Assembly (NCBI GenBank): GCA_027485165.1
Contig: JAIXRN010000059.1
Span: 43,599-107,598, forward strand
Origin: Rubrivivax sp.
GTDB taxonomy: Bacteria > Pseudomonadota > Gammaproteobacteria > Burkholderiales > Burkholderiaceae_C
Reading direction: 5' to 3'
Length of the DNA: 64,000 bases
Shown here: positions 46,660 to 56,002 of the stretch, piece after piece
How positions within the stretch are numbered: the stretch's first letter is position 1
Layout of the letters: each line of letters opens with the position of its first letter
Program-made: the position numbers and the translations under genes
The notes under the pieces: generated by a model
The model's database searches: none
What the model was told of the DNA's origin: nothing
What the model saw: only the letters and a program-made list of their open reading frames with translations

Positions 46660-47556
46660 TCAGCAGTCCAGGGCCAACGCCTGCACCGGGCGCCGGCTCT
46701 GGGCTTCGACGACGACAAAGGCCACGCGGCGCGGGTTTGCCGCTTCGCCCCGGGTGACGGCCAGCCGGCTCTGCAGCCCGCTGGCCGCGGCCCAGCCGGG
46801 CACCGGCTGCAGCAGTCGCACCACATGGTCATGGGCCAGCGTGCGGCCGGCGTTTTCGCCGGCCTTCACGGGCGTGAGGTGCCCGTTTTCCGTCACCACC
46901 CAATAGCCCGCCAAGGCTGGCGTAGCGGCCGGCGCGGCGCCGATATCAGCCACCACCGTGTCACCCTGGCGCTGCAGGCGCAGGCTGACCGGCGCGCGCG
47001 GGCGTTCAGCGGCTGCGGCGTCGGGCAGGCGCGGCCAGACGCGCCAGTCGCGGCCGTCGACGATGGCCTGCGGCGTGTAGACCTGGGCCGAGCGATGCAC
47101 GCGCGACCAGTCGTACTGCCGCTGGGTGAATTCAGGCTTGGCGAAGGCGTCGGGCCAGCCCAGCGAATCCCAGTAGGTGACGTGAAACGCGAGCGGCAGC
47201 ACGTCGCTGCGGCCCTTCAGGCTGGACAGCCAGCGGTCGGCCGGCGGGCAGGAACTGCAGCCTTCGGACGTGTAGAGCTCCACCACCACGGGCGGCACCG
47301 CGCCGGCCGTGGCCTGGCAGGCTTGCGCCAGCGCGGCGGGGGGCAAGCCCGCGGTCAGCAGCAGGGCCAGGCTGGCAAACAGGCGTGCAGGCAGGCCAGC
47401 AGACTGGCCTGCCGGCCAGCGCTGCGCCTTGGCTGGTGCAAGGCCGGGTACCCAGCGGGGTGAGGGGGCAAACGCCATGGACGCCATGGACGCCATGGAC
47501 GGCAGGGCGGGCAGGGCGTGCAGCTGGAGCCGGGGCTGCAGGGTCAGATCAGGCAT
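46660..47556 (-). CDS. DUF1223-domain thioredoxin-fold protein, probably exported
   Basis: 298 residues; start uncertain because the N-terminus holds several ATGs, three within a 9-base tandem repeat. A signal-like helix LFASLALLLTAGLPPAALA follows, then VVELYTSEGCSSCPPAD, the CxxC-containing DUF1223 motif, AFHVTYWDSLGW, and the conserved VYTPQAIVDG. The family is thioredoxin-like with unknown partners. The signal and CxxC predict a periplasmic redox protein. It is convergent with the PEP-CTERM gene. Confidence 0.88.
   Translation of the reverse strand: MPDLTLQPRLQLHALPALPSMASMASMAFAPSPRWVPGLAPAKAQRWPAGQSAGLPARLFASLALLLTAGLPPAALAQACQATAGAVPPVVVELYTSEGCSSCPPADRWLSSLKGRSDVLPLAFHVTYWDSLGWPDAFAKPEFTQRQYDWSRVHRSAQVYTPQAIVDGRDWRVWPRLPDAAAAERPRAPVSLRLQRQGDTVVADIGAAPAATPALAGYWVVTENGHLTPVKAGENAGRTLAHDHVVRLLQPVPGWAAASGLQSRLAVTRGEAANPRRVAFVVVEAQSRRPVQALALDC
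47472..47498. repeat. Three copies of a 9-base tandem repeat (ACGCCATGG)
   Basis: On the minus strand it encodes the Met-Ala-Ser motif of the DUF1223 N-terminus and offers three alternative ATGs. Copy-number change keeps the frame because the unit is 9 bases. Confidence 0.85.
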
Positions 47557-47644
47557 GGTGGCCTCGCGTTTCAGTGGCTGGGTCTGACTGGGTCGCCTGC
47601 GTGCCCGCCAACTTACGCCACGGCGCTGCGCCTACAGTCTGGCG

Positions 47645-48889
47645 ATGAATCTTGCGCCCAATGCATCTGAAAACTTCGTCGCCGTCATCGGCGGTGGCCC
47701 GGCCGGGCTGATGGCCGCCGAAACCTTGGCCGCGGTGGGTCAGCGCGTGCAGGTCTTTGATGCCATGCCGTCGGTGGGCCGCAAGTTCCTGCTGGCAGGC
47801 AAGGGCGGGCTGAACCTGACGCATGGTGAAGCGCCGGCCCTGTTCGGCCAGCGCTATCTCGAACGCTCCAGGCTGCTGGCCACCAGCCTGGCCAGCTTCG
47901 GGCCGCAGGCGCTGCGCGACTGGGCGCAGGCGCTGGGCGTTGACACCTTCGTCGGCAGCAGTGGCCGCGTGTTCCCGAAAGACCTGAAAGCCGCGCCCTT
48001 GCTGCGCGCCTGGCTGCACCGGCTGCGCGGCCAGGGCGTGGGCTTCCACATGCGCCACCGTTGGCTGGGCTGGGACGCCCAGGGCGCGCTGCGCCTGGCC
48101 ACACCCGAAGGCGAACGCTGCATCGAGCCTGTGGCCACCGTGCTGGCCCTGGGCGGCGCCAGCTGGCAGCGCCTAGGGTCCGACGGGGCCTGGTGGCCCT
48201 GGCTGCAGGCCGCGGGCGCTGACCTGGCCCCGCTGCGCCCGTCGAACTGCGGCTTCGATGTCGGCTGGACCGCGCACTTCGCGCAGCGCCACGCCGGCCA
48301 GCCGCTGAAGGGTGTGGCCCTGCGCTGCGAGGGTTTTGAACAGCGTGGCGAAGCCGTGGTCACGGCAACAGGCATCGAAGGCAGCTTGGTCTATGCGGCG
48401 TCGTCGCACCTGCGCGAAGCCATCGCCCGCGACGGCCAGGCCCGGTTCCACCTGGACCTGCTGCCCGCCCGCGACCTGGCCTGGGTGCAGCGCGAGCTGG
48501 CGCACCCGCGCGGGCCACGCAGCCTGTCCACGCACATGAAGACGCGGCTGAAGATTGACGGCGTGAAAGCCGGCCTGGTGTGGGAATGCGTGCCGCGCGA
48601 AGACCAGGCCGACCCGGCGCGGCTGGCGGCGGCCATCAAGGCCCTGCCCATCACGGTGAAGGCTGCGCGCCCCATCGATGAGGCCATCAGCACGGCCGGC
48701 GGCGTGCGCTTCGAAGGGCTGGACGAAGGCCTGATGCTGCGCGCGCGGCCCGGCGTCTTCTGCGCTGGCGAGATGCTGGACTGGGAAGCCCCCACCGGCG
48801 GCTACCTGCTGACGGCCTGCTTTGCCACGGGGCGCCAGGCCGGGCTGGGGGCCGCCGCCTGGCTGGGTGCGGGGCAGGGCGGCCGCTAA
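47645..48889 (+). CDS. HI0933/YhiN-type NAD(P)/FAD-dependent oxidoreductase
   Basis: 414 residues. FAD loop VIGGGPAGLMAAETLA, then KFLLAGKGGLNLTHGE, the insertion domain of HI0933-like flavoproteins, and a late GVFCAGEMLDWEAPTGGYLLT (read as CAGEMLDWEAPTGGY). Reaction unknown; the family is often annotated as uncharacterised flavoprotein. tex follows on the same strand after 41 bases. Confidence 0.92.
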   Translation: MNLAPNASENFVAVIGGGPAGLMAAETLAAVGQRVQVFDAMPSVGRKFLLAGKGGLNLTHGEAPALFGQRYLERSRLLATSLASFGPQALRDWAQALGVDTFVGSSGRVFPKDLKAAPLLRAWLHRLRGQGVGFHMRHRWLGWDAQGALRLATPEGERCIEPVATVLALGGASWQRLGSDGAWWPWLQAAGADLAPLRPSNCGFDVGWTAHFAQRHAGQPLKGVALRCEGFEQRGEAVVTATGIEGSLVYAASSHLREAIARDGQARFHLDLLPARDLAWVQRELAHPRGPRSLSTHMKTRLKIDGVKAGLVWECVPREDQADPARLAAAIKALPITVKAARPIDEAISTAGGVRFEGLDEGLMLRARPGVFCAGEMLDWEAPTGGYLLTACFATGRQAGLGAAAWLGAGQGGR

Positions 48890-48930
48890 ACTGGCGGGCT
48901 TCGCGCCTGGCGCACAGCCCCCCTGTTTCC

Positions 48931-51297
48931 TTGGACAAGATCGTTTTGCAGATCGCCGCCGAACTGAAGGTTCGGCCGCAGCAAATCCAGACCGCCGTCG
49001 AACTGCTGGACGGCGGTGCATCGGTGCCCTTCATCGCCCGCTACCGCAAGGAAGCCACCGACGGGCTGGACGACATCCAGCTGCGCGAACTGGAAGCGCG
49101 CCTGGCCTACCTGCGCGAGCTGGAAGACCGCCGCGCCGCCGTCATCAAGAGCATCGACGAGCAGGGCAAGCTGACGCCCGAACTGCGCGCGGCCGTGCTG
49201 GCCGCGCCCACCAAGCAGGAACTGGAGGACATCTACCTGCCCTACAAGCCGCGGCGGCGCACGAAGGGCATGATCGCCCGTGAAGCCGGGCTGGAACCCC
49301 TGGCCGACCGGCTGTTTGCCGACCCCACGCTGGACCCGCTGGCTGAGGCTGCCGCTTTCCTGAACGCAGAAGCCGGCTTCGCCGACGCCCCGGCCGTGCT
49401 GGACGGCGTGCGCGACGTGCTGTCGGAACGCTGGGCCGAAGACGCCGCCCTGGTGGGCAAGCTGCGCGAATGGCTGTGGGCCGAAGGGTTGTTCCAGAGC
49501 AAGCTGGTCGAGGGCAAGGACGGGCAGTCGCCCGACGCGGCCAAGTTCCGCGACTACTTCGACTATGCCGAGCCCATCCGCACCGTCCCCAGCCACCGCG
49601 CGCTGGCCGTCTTCCGCGGGCGCACGCAGGAGTGGCTGGACGCCAAGCTGGTGCTGGACGAAGAGCCGGCGGCGGCTGCGGACGGCATGAAGAAGGCGCC
49701 CACAGTGTCCCTGGCCGAAGGCCGTATCGCGCGGCACCTGGGCTGGAGCCACGCCACCCGCAAGAGCGACGAACTGATCCGCAAGACCATCGCCTGGGCC
49801 TGGAAGGTCAAGCTCAGCCTGAGCCTGGAACGCGACCTGTTCGCCCGCTTGCGCGAAGAGGCCGAGGCCGTGGCCATCAAGGTGTTTGCCGACAACCTGC
49901 GCGACCTGCTGCTGGCCGCGCCGGCCGGCAAGCGCGTGGTGATGGGCCTGGACCCGGGCATCCGCACGGGCGTGAAGGTGGCCGTGGTTAGCGACACTGG
50001 CCGCGTGCTGGACACCCACACCGTCTACCCGCACGAGCCGCGCAACGACTGGGAAGGCAGCCTGCACACCCTGGGCCGCCTGGTGGCCACGCATGGCGTG
50101 AACCTGATCGCTATCGGCAACGGCACGGCCAGCCGCGAAACCGACAAGCTGGCTGCCGACCTGATCGCACGCGTGAAGAAGCTTGCCCCCGAGGTGCGCA
50201 TCGAGAAGGTGGTGGTCAGCGAAGCCGGCGCCAGCGTCTACAGCGCCAGCGAATTCGCCAGCAAGGAACTGCCCGATCTGGACGTCAGCCTGCGCGGCGC
50301 GGTCAGCATCGCGCGCCGCCTGCAGGACCCGCTGGCCGAGCTGGTGAAGATCGACCCCAAGAGCATTGGCGTGGGCCAGTACCAGCACGATGTGAACCAA
50401 ACCGGCCTGGCCAAGAGCCTGGAAGCGGTGGTAGAAGACTGCGTGAATGCCGTGGGCGTGGACCTGAACACCGCCAGCGCGCCGCTGCTGGCGCGTGTCT
50501 CGGGCCTGAGCCCGGCGGTGGCCGCCAGCATCGTGCGCTGGCGCGACGCGCATGGCGCCTTTCGCAACCGGCAGCAGCTGCTGGACGTCACGGGCCTGGG
50601 CCCGAAGACTTTCGAGCAGGCGGCGGGCTTCCTGCGCATCCGCGACGGCGACAACCCGCTGGACCTGACGGGCGTGCACCCCGAAACCTATCCCGTGGTG
50701 GAAAAGATGCTGGCCGCCACGGCCCGGCCCGTGAAGGAACTGATGGGCAACACCGCGCTGCTGCGCGGCCTGAAGCCCGAGACCTTTGCCGACGGGCACT
50801 TCGGCGCGGTGACGGTGAAGGACATCCTGGCGGAACTGGAAAAGCCCGGCCGCGACCCGCGCCCGGACTTCGTCGTCGCGCGGCTGAACGACGCCGTCAC
50901 CGACCTGAAAGACCTGCAGCCCGGCATGGTGCTGGAAGGCACCGTCAGCAACGTCGCGCAGTTCGGCGCCTTCGTCGACCTGGGCGTGCACCAGGACGGC
51001 CTGGTGCACGTGAGCCAGCTGGCGAACAAGTTCGTGAGCGACGCACGCGAAGTGGTGCGCACCGGCCAGGTGGTGAAGGTGCGCGTGCTGGAAGTGGACC
51101 TGGTGCGCAAGCGCGTGAGCCTGACGATGAAGCTGGACGCGCCGGTGCAGAACCCGCGCGAGAGGGTGGACAACAGCTTCCGGCCCGCCGGGCGGGGCGA
51201 ACGGCCTGCAGCACCCCGCGGCACAGGCCGGGCGCCGGAGCCAGCCGCTGGCAGCGCCATGGCGGCGGCCTTTGCCAAGCTGCAGGGCAAGCGCTGA
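48931..51297 (+). CDS. tex: Tex-family RNA-binding transcription accessory protein
   Basis: 788 residues from a TTG. Tex layout: N-terminal helical part (VPFIARYRKEATDGLDD), YqgF/RuvC-like domain with MGLDPGIRTGVKVAVV, helix-hairpin-helix pair (NTASAPLLARVSGL and DVTGLGPKTFEQAAGFLR), and an S1 domain (GTVSNVAQFGAFVDLGVHQDG). Tex binds RNA and influences transcription and expression of some toxins. The C-terminus is Arg/Pro-rich. It is followed after 5 bases by the patatin-like gene. Confidence 0.97.
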   Translation: MDKIVLQIAAELKVRPQQIQTAVELLDGGASVPFIARYRKEATDGLDDIQLRELEARLAYLRELEDRRAAVIKSIDEQGKLTPELRAAVLAAPTKQELEDIYLPYKPRRRTKGMIAREAGLEPLADRLFADPTLDPLAEAAAFLNAEAGFADAPAVLDGVRDVLSERWAEDAALVGKLREWLWAEGLFQSKLVEGKDGQSPDAAKFRDYFDYAEPIRTVPSHRALAVFRGRTQEWLDAKLVLDEEPAAAADGMKKAPTVSLAEGRIARHLGWSHATRKSDELIRKTIAWAWKVKLSLSLERDLFARLREEAEAVAIKVFADNLRDLLLAAPAGKRVVMGLDPGIRTGVKVAVVSDTGRVLDTHTVYPHEPRNDWEGSLHTLGRLVATHGVNLIAIGNGTASRETDKLAADLIARVKKLAPEVRIEKVVVSEAGASVYSASEFASKELPDLDVSLRGAVSIARRLQDPLAELVKIDPKSIGVGQYQHDVNQTGLAKSLEAVVEDCVNAVGVDLNTASAPLLARVSGLSPAVAASIVRWRDAHGAFRNRQQLLDVTGLGPKTFEQAAGFLRIRDGDNPLDLTGVHPETYPVVEKMLAATARPVKELMGNTALLRGLKPETFADGHFGAVTVKDILAELEKPGRDPRPDFVVARLNDAVTDLKDLQPGMVLEGTVSNVAQFGAFVDLGVHQDGLVHVSQLANKFVSDAREVVRTGQVVKVRVLEVDLVRKRVSLTMKLDAPVQNPRERVDNSFRPAGRGERPAAPRGTGRAPEPAAGSAMAAAFAKLQGKR

Positions 51298-51302
51298 GCG
51301 CG

Positions 51303-52445
51303 ATGCCCGCGGCGGCGATGGCGCCTGCGCTGCGCATCCACGCCGGGCCGCGCGCCCTGGCGCAGTTGCGCGAGCGCGGCCTGCGTGCCGAGGACGTGCG
51401 CGCGATGCCAGCGGCCGCCGGCGGCGCCAAGGGCATCACGCTGAACCCGCTGGACCGGTTCATCTTCGGCCAGTGGCTGCAGGGCCCGGCCAGCACGGCG
51501 CGGCAGACCGTGCACCTGCTGGGCGCTTCCATCGGCGCCTGGCGCATGGCCGCGGCCTGCCTGCAGCAGGCAGGCGGGGCCGACGCCGCACTGGCCCAGC
51601 TGGCCGAGGACTACATCACCCAGCGCTACGACCACGCGCCCGGAAAGATGCCCACGGCCAGCACGGTGAGCCGCGCCTTTGGCCAGAAGATCGACGAACG
51701 CCTGGGCGTGCGCGCTGCCGAGGTGCTGTCGCACCCGCGCTTTCGGCTGCATGTCTTCACCAGCCGCGGCCGGCACGTGCTGGCGCGCCAGGGCAGGGTG
51801 CGCACACCGGCGGGTTACCTGGGGGCTTTCATCGCCAACGCAGCGCACCGGCGTGCGCTGGGCGCCTTCATCGACCGCGTGGTGTTTGCTGACCCGCGTG
51901 ACCCTTTGCCTTTCGGCCTGGCAGATTTCCGCACGCACCGCGCGGCGCTGACGCCCACCAACCTGGCGCCGGCGATCCTGGCGAGCTGTTCCATCCCCTT
52001 CTGGCTGGACGCGGTGCACGACATCCCCAGCGGCCCGCGCGGCGCCTACTGGGACGGCGGCATCACCGACTACCACCTGCACCTGAACTACGCCGCGATG
52101 GACGACGGGCAGGTGCCCGGCTGGGGCGGGGGCCCCGGCCTGGTGCTGTACCCGCACTTCCAGCCCCACATCGTGCCCGGCTGGCTGGACAAAGGCCTGA
52201 AGCGCCGCCACCGCGCCAGCCCGATGCTCGACAACCTGGTCGTACTGTCGCCCAGCCCCGCGTGGGTGGCGCGCCTGCCTAACGCCAAATTGCCCGACCG
52301 CAACGACTTCAAGGCCTACGGCGACGACGATGCCGGCCGTGTGCGCGACTGGCGCATCGCCGTGGCGGAAAGCCAGCGCCTGGCCGACGAGTTCGCTGAA
52401 GTCGTCACAGCCGGGCGGCCGGTGCAGGCGCTGCCCTTGCCGTGA
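51303..52445 (+). CDS. Patatin-like phospholipase family protein
   Basis: 380 residues. The hydrolase elbow is LLGASIGAWRM (GxSxG) and the dyad Asp is in YWDGGITDYH, the DGG/DGx motif of patatins. LAPAILASCSIPFWL lies between them, as expected. No signal peptide. Patatin proteins are acyl hydrolases or phospholipases; the substrate is unknown. It follows tex by 5 bases, and the thrS leader begins 56 bases after its stop. Confidence 0.85.
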   Translation: MPAAAMAPALRIHAGPRALAQLRERGLRAEDVRAMPAAAGGAKGITLNPLDRFIFGQWLQGPASTARQTVHLLGASIGAWRMAAACLQQAGGADAALAQLAEDYITQRYDHAPGKMPTASTVSRAFGQKIDERLGVRAAEVLSHPRFRLHVFTSRGRHVLARQGRVRTPAGYLGAFIANAAHRRALGAFIDRVVFADPRDPLPFGLADFRTHRAALTPTNLAPAILASCSIPFWLDAVHDIPSGPRGAYWDGGITDYHLHLNYAAMDDGQVPGWGGGPGLVLYPHFQPHIVPGWLDKGLKRRHRASPMLDNLVVLSPSPAWVARLPNAKLPDRNDFKAYGDDDAGRVRDWRIAVAESQRLADEFAEVVTAGRPVQALPLP

Positions 52446-52501
52446 CAGCGGCTAAACTCGCGGCCTCAGCAACGAACAAGGGCTAGAAAGGCAGCACGGT
52501 T

Positions 52502-52570
52502 ATGACACCGCGGACTACCACCTGCTTCGCCGAGGCGCCTGTGCCAGGCGTGCCTTCGGCCGTGCTCTGA
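52502..52570 (+). CDS. Threonine-rich leader peptide of thrS
   Basis: A 22-codon reading frame, too short for gene finders: M-T-P-R-T-T-T-C-F and so on, to a TGA. Four of its first seven codons are Thr (ACA, ACT, ACC, ACC). AGAAAGG lies 10 bases before the ATG. It lies just before a terminator and thrS, the arrangement of amino-acid attenuation leaders. Confidence 0.75.
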   Translation: MTPRTTTCFAEAPVPGVPSAVL

Positions 52571-52641
52571 CCCAGAGCGACCGCGCGTTCGACAGCCCCC
52601 TGTCCCCCTGAACAAAAGCGCGGCTCAGCCCGCGCTTTTTT
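52564..52641 (+). promoter_or_regulatory. Attenuator switch upstream of thrS
   Basis: A hairpin GCTCTG/CAGAGC (52564-52578) covers the leader stop. CCGCGC at 52581-52586 can pair with GCGCGG at 52618-52623 (antiterminator). The same GCGCGG instead pairs with an identical CCGCGC at 52630-52635, giving a terminator with six T. Stalling at Thr codons would expose the first copy. Confidence 0.7.
52614..52641 (+). terminator. thrS leader terminator
   Basis: AAAAGCGCGG and CCGCGCTTTT form a 10-base stem with a CTCAGC loop, followed by T residues to 52641. It ends 21 bases before the thrS start, so without relief it stops transcription of thrS. Confidence 0.85.
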
Positions 52642-52662
52642 GTTTCCTGTACGAGGTTCCCC

Positions 52663-54570
52663 ATGCCCCAGATCACGCTGCCGGACGGTTCCCGGCGAGA
52701 GTTTGAAGCGCCTGTCACGGTGGCCGAGGTGGCCGCTTCGATCGGCACCGGCCTGGCCAAGGCGGCCCTGGCGGGCAAGGTGGACGGCAAGCTGGTGGAC
52801 ACCAGCCACCGCATCGACGCCGACGCGCAGCTGGCCATCGTCACCGACAAGGACGCTGAAGGCCTGGAGATCATCCGCCACAGCACGGCCCATCTGCTGG
52901 CATACGCGGTGAAGGAATTGTTCCCCGAGGCCCAGGTGACCATCGGCCCGGTGATCGAAAACGGCTTCTATTACGACTTTGCCTACAAGCGCCCCTTCAC
53001 GCCCGACGACCTGCTGGCGATCGAAAAGCGCATGGGGGAACTGGCGGCAAAGAACGAACCGGTGGTACGCCGGGTGCTGCCACGCGACGAGGCGATTGAG
53101 CACTTCAAGGCCGAGGGCGAGCACTACAAGGCGGAGATCATCGGCAGCATCCCGGCCGGTGAGGACGTGAGCCTGTACCGGGAAGGCGGCTTCGAAGACC
53201 TGTGCCGCGGCCCGCACGTCCCCAGCACGGGCCGGCTGAAGCACTTCAAGCTGATGAAGGTGGCGGGCGCCTACTGGCGGGGCGACCAGGCCAACGAACA
53301 GTTGCAGCGCATCTACGGCACGGCCTGGGCGAGCAAAGAGGCCCTGCAGCAGTACCTGACGATGCTGGAAGAGGCCGAGAAGCGCGACCACCGCCGCCTG
53401 GGCCGGGAACTGGACCTGTTCCACATCGACGAGCACAGCCCGGGCATGGTGTTCTGGCACCCCAAGGGCTGGACGGTCTGGCAGCAGGTGGAACAGTACA
53501 TGCGCGCGGTCTACCGCGACAACGGCTACCAGGAAGTGAAGGGCCCGCAGATCATCGATGTGGACCTTTGGAAGAAGTCCGGCCACTGGGACAAGTACCG
53601 CGACGCGATGTTCGTGACGGAAAGTGAAAAGCGCGACTACGCCATCAAGCCCATGAACTGCCCGGGGCACATTCTGATCTTCAAGCAGGGCATCAAGAGC
53701 TACCGCGACCTGCCGCTGCGCTATGGCGAGTTCGGCAACTGCCACCGCAACGAACCCACAGGCGGCCTGCACGGCATCATGCGCGTGCGCGGCTTCACGC
53801 AGGACGACGGCCACATCTTCTGCACCGAAGACCACATCCTGCCGGAATGCCTGGCCTACACGGCGCTGCTGCAGAAGGTCTACAGGGACTTCGGCTTCAC
53901 GGACATCATCTACAAGGTAGCGACGCGCCCGGCAGCGCGCATCGGCAGCGATGAGATCTGGGACAAGGCCGAGCACGCGCTGATCGAAAGCCTGAAGCAA
54001 AGTGGCTGCAGCTACGAGATCGCGCCCGGCGATGGCGCCTTCTATGGCCCGAAGATCGAGTACACGCTGAAGGACGCCATCGGGCGCCAGTGGCAGTGCG
54101 GCACGATGCAGGTCGATTTCTCGATGGCCGAGCGCCTGGACGCGGTCTACGTGGCCGAGGATTCCGGCCGTCGCCACCCGGTGATGCTGCACCGGGCCAT
54201 CGTCGGCAGCCTGGAGCGTTTCATCGGCATCCTGATTGAACAGCACGCCGGCGCACTGCCGGCCTGGCTGGCACCGGTTCAGGTGGTGGTGGCGTCGATC
54301 ACGGACGCGCAGGCCGAATATGCGCAAACGGTGGTCAAAACGCTGCAAAAACAAGGAGTTAGGGCTCAGGCCGATTTGCGCAACGAAAAAATCAGCCGTA
54401 AAATTCGCGAGCTATCCATGCAGAAAGTCCCGTTCATCCTGGTCGCTGGCGACACGGAGAAGGCCAACGGGACTGTTGCCGTGCGCGCCCGGGGCAACCA
54501 GGACCTGGGCGTGATGCCGCTGGCAGACTTCCAAGAGAAGATCGGCAGCGACATCGCGTCCAAGGTGTGA
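52663..54570 (+). CDS. thrS: Threonyl-tRNA synthetase
   Basis: 635 residues, the normal length. TGS domain ([11 protein letters not shown]), editing domain with [11 protein letters not shown] and [10 protein letters not shown], class II catalytic core with [10 protein letters not shown] (zinc Cys) and DDGHIFC, and an anticodon-binding end with [17 protein letters not shown]. It charges tRNA-Thr. Transcription appears controlled by a leader peptide and terminator upstream; E. coli instead uses translational autorepression. First gene of the translation operon. Confidence 0.99.
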   Translation: MPQITLPDGSRREFEAPVTVAEVAASIGTGLAKAALAGKVDGKLVDTSHRIDADAQLAIVTDKDAEGLEIIRHSTAHLLAYAVKELFPEAQVTIGPVIENGFYYDFAYKRPFTPDDLLAIEKRMGELAAKNEPVVRRVLPRDEAIEHFKAEGEHYKAEIIGSIPAGEDVSLYREGGFEDLCRGPHVPSTGRLKHFKLMKVAGAYWRGDQANEQLQRIYGTAWASKEALQQYLTMLEEAEKRDHRRLGRELDLFHIDEHSPGMVFWHPKGWTVWQQVEQYMRAVYRDNGYQEVKGPQIIDVDLWKKSGHWDKYRDAMFVTESEKRDYAIKPMNCPGHILIFKQGIKSYRDLPLRYGEFGNCHRNEPTGGLHGIMRVRGFTQDDGHIFCTEDHILPECLAYTALLQKVYRDFGFTDIIYKVATRPAARIGSDEIWDKAEHALIESLKQSGCSYEIAPGDGAFYGPKIEYTLKDAIGRQWQCGTMQVDFSMAERLDAVYVAEDSGRRHPVMLHRAIVGSLERFIGILIEQHAGALPAWLAPVQVVVASITDAQAEYAQTVVKTLQKQGVRAQADLRNEKISRKIRELSMQKVPFILVAGDTEKANGTVAVRARGNQDLGVMPLADFQEKIGSDIASKV

Positions 54571-54637
54571 ACCCCCAGCGCGCGACCATTGTTGAAGCGG
54601 CCCGTCGTGCCTTCGGGTTGCACTAGGAGCTGGAACT

Positions 54638-55186
54638 ATCGCTACTTTCATGGACCGCCGCGTACCCAACGCGGAACGCAAGCACCGTCTGAACCGGGAA
54701 ATCATGGCGCTGCAGGTGCGCCTGAACGGGATCGAAAACGAGCCGCTGGGCATCGTCAGCACGATGGAAGCGTTGCGCATGGCGGGGGAACTGGACGTCG
54801 ACCTGGTCGAGATTGCGGCCACCGCAGACCCCCCGGTATGCCGGTTGATGGACTACGGCAAGTTCAAGTACCAGGAACAGAAGAAGGCCGCTGAAGCGAA
54901 GAGCAAGCAGAAGGTCATCGAGATCAAGGAAGTCAAGTTCCGTCCGGGCACCGACGACGGCGACTACGCGATCAAGATGCGCAACCTGCGTCGCTTCATC
55001 GCCGAAGACGGCGACAAGGGCAAGGTCACGCTGCGCTACCGCGGGCGCGAGATCACGCACCAGGACATCGGCATGCGGATGCTGGAGCGCATCCGCGACG
55101 AACTGGCGGACGTGGCGGTGGTCGAGCACATGCCCAAGCTGGAAGGCCGGCAGATGATCATGGTGCTGGCCCCCAAGCGAAAGTAA
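54638..55186 (+). CDS. infC: Translation initiation factor IF-3 (AUC start)
   Basis: 182 residues if translation starts at ATC 54638, giving (M)[23 protein letters not shown] at 54625-54629 is 8 bases before ATC but 20 bases before the first ATG (54650), so the ATC is the better start. IF-3 body: [35 protein letters not shown] and [15 protein letters not shown] (split as [11 protein letters not shown]). Non-AUG starts are known for infC, where IF-3 itself discriminates against them for autoregulation. Confidence 0.97.
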   Translation: MATFMDRRVPNAERKHRLNREIMALQVRLNGIENEPLGIVSTMEALRMAGELDVDLVEIAATADPPVCRLMDYGKFKYQEQKKAAEAKSKQKVIEIKEVKFRPGTDDGDYAIKMRNLRRFIAEDGDKGKVTLRYRGREITHQDIGMRMLERIRDELADVAVVEHMPKLEGRQMIMVLAPKRK

Positions 55187-55201
55187 ATCAGGTTTTGAAG
55201 T

Positions 55202-55298
55202 TGTGCCACCCCGGCAGCCCGGTAAAGCGGGCCGCGGGGGTGAACAAGAAGCGGCTGCAGGCCAACAAGCACACCGGAATGTCCGGGGTCGCCTGCAG
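55202..55298 (+). promoter_or_regulatory. Structured leader RNA before rpmI-rplT
   Basis: Two stems stand before rpmI: a first imperfect hairpin opening CACCCCGG and closing GGGGGTG (55207-55242), and a second with perfect 8-base arms CTGCAGGC (55255-55262) and GCCTGCAG (55291-55298) enclosing CCGGA-ATG-TCCGG. Position fits an L20-type autoregulatory leader; not verified. Confidence 0.5.
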
Positions 55299-55323
55299 CA
55301 GCACACGAAGAAGGAGCATTCAC

Positions 55324-55527
55324 ATGCCCAAGATGAAGACCAAGAGCGGCGCGAAAAAGCGTTTCCGCGTGCGCCCGGGCGGTACCGTCAAGCGCGGCCA
55401 GGCGTTCAAGCGCCACATCCTCACCAAGAAGAGCACCAGCCGCAAGCGCGCGCTGCGTGGCGCCGTGAACGTCCACGAAACCAACATGGGCCACATGGCC
55501 CAGATGTTGCCTTTCGCCGGCCTGTAA
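55324..55527 (+). CDS. rpmI: 50S ribosomal protein L35
   Basis: 67 residues, usual size. [19 protein letters not shown] and [16 protein letters not shown] are L35 signatures. AAGGAG precedes the ATG. It lies between the structured leader and rplT, with rplT 15 bases after its stop; the pair is normally controlled together by L20. Confidence 0.98.
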   Translation: MPKMKTKSGAKKRFRVRPGGTVKRGQAFKRHILTKKSTSRKRALRGAVNVHETNMGHMAQMLPFAGL

Positions 55528-55542
55528 GAGAGGAGACCGCAC

Positions 55543-55899
55543 ATGCCTCGCGTCAAACGTGGTGTCACAGCACACGCCCGCCACAAAAAGATCCTGAAGC
55601 TCGCCAAGGGCTTCCGCGGCCGCCGAAAGAACGTTTTCCGCATCGCCAAGCAGGCGGTGATGAAGGCCGGCCAGTACGCCTACCGTGACCGCCGTACCCG
55701 CAAGCGGGTTTTCCGGCAGCTGTGGATCGCCCGCATCAACGCCGCCAGCCGCGGCCTGGGGCTGACGTACAGCAAGTTCATGGCAGGCTTGAAGAAGGCC
55801 AACATCGACATCGACCGCAAGGTGCTGTCGGACATGGCCATCCATGACCCGGCGGGCTTTAGCAGCATCGTCGACAAGGTGAAGGCGCAACTGGCTTAA
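55543..55899 (+). CDS. rplT: 50S ribosomal protein L20
   Basis: 118 residues, usual size. [20 protein letters not shown] at the front (20 residues), [35 protein letters not shown] and [15 protein letters not shown] mark L20. It is needed for early 50S assembly and in many bacteria represses its own mRNA. A terminator hairpin follows before pheS. Confidence 0.99.
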   Translation: MPRVKRGVTAHARHKKILKLAKGFRGRRKNVFRIAKQAVMKAGQYAYRDRRTRKRVFRQLWIARINAASRGLGLTYSKFMAGLKKANIDIDRKVLSDMAIHDPAGFSSIVDKVKAQLA

Positions 55900-55951
55900 G
55901 GCCGCGTTGCCGGGGGCCCTGGACACCCCGGCAGCCCGCTACAGCTGTTTG

Positions 55952-55980
55952 AAGGCCGTCACCTGTGGGCGGCCTTTTTT
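55952..55980 (+). terminator. Hairpin with T-run between rplT and pheS
   Basis: AAGGCCG and CGGCCTT pair with an 11-base loop, followed by six T. It would reduce read-through into pheST. No Phe-rich leader ORF lies before it, so pheM-like attenuation is not supported. Confidence 0.8.
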
Positions 55981-56002
55981 GTTTCCATTTGCTGTCTCGC
56001 GC

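Noticed and set aside
47472..47498. Tandem repeat as phase-variation switch
   Set aside because: The unit is 9 bases, so copy change does not alter the frame; only the N-terminus length would vary.
52448..52501. Clear sigma-70 promoter for the thrS leader
   Set aside because: A TAAACT at 52453 could be a -10, but no -35 sits at 16-18 bases; not listed.
55907..56002. pheM-like leader peptide
   Set aside because: No short frame with a Phe run before the hairpin; the open frame fused to pheS lacks it too.
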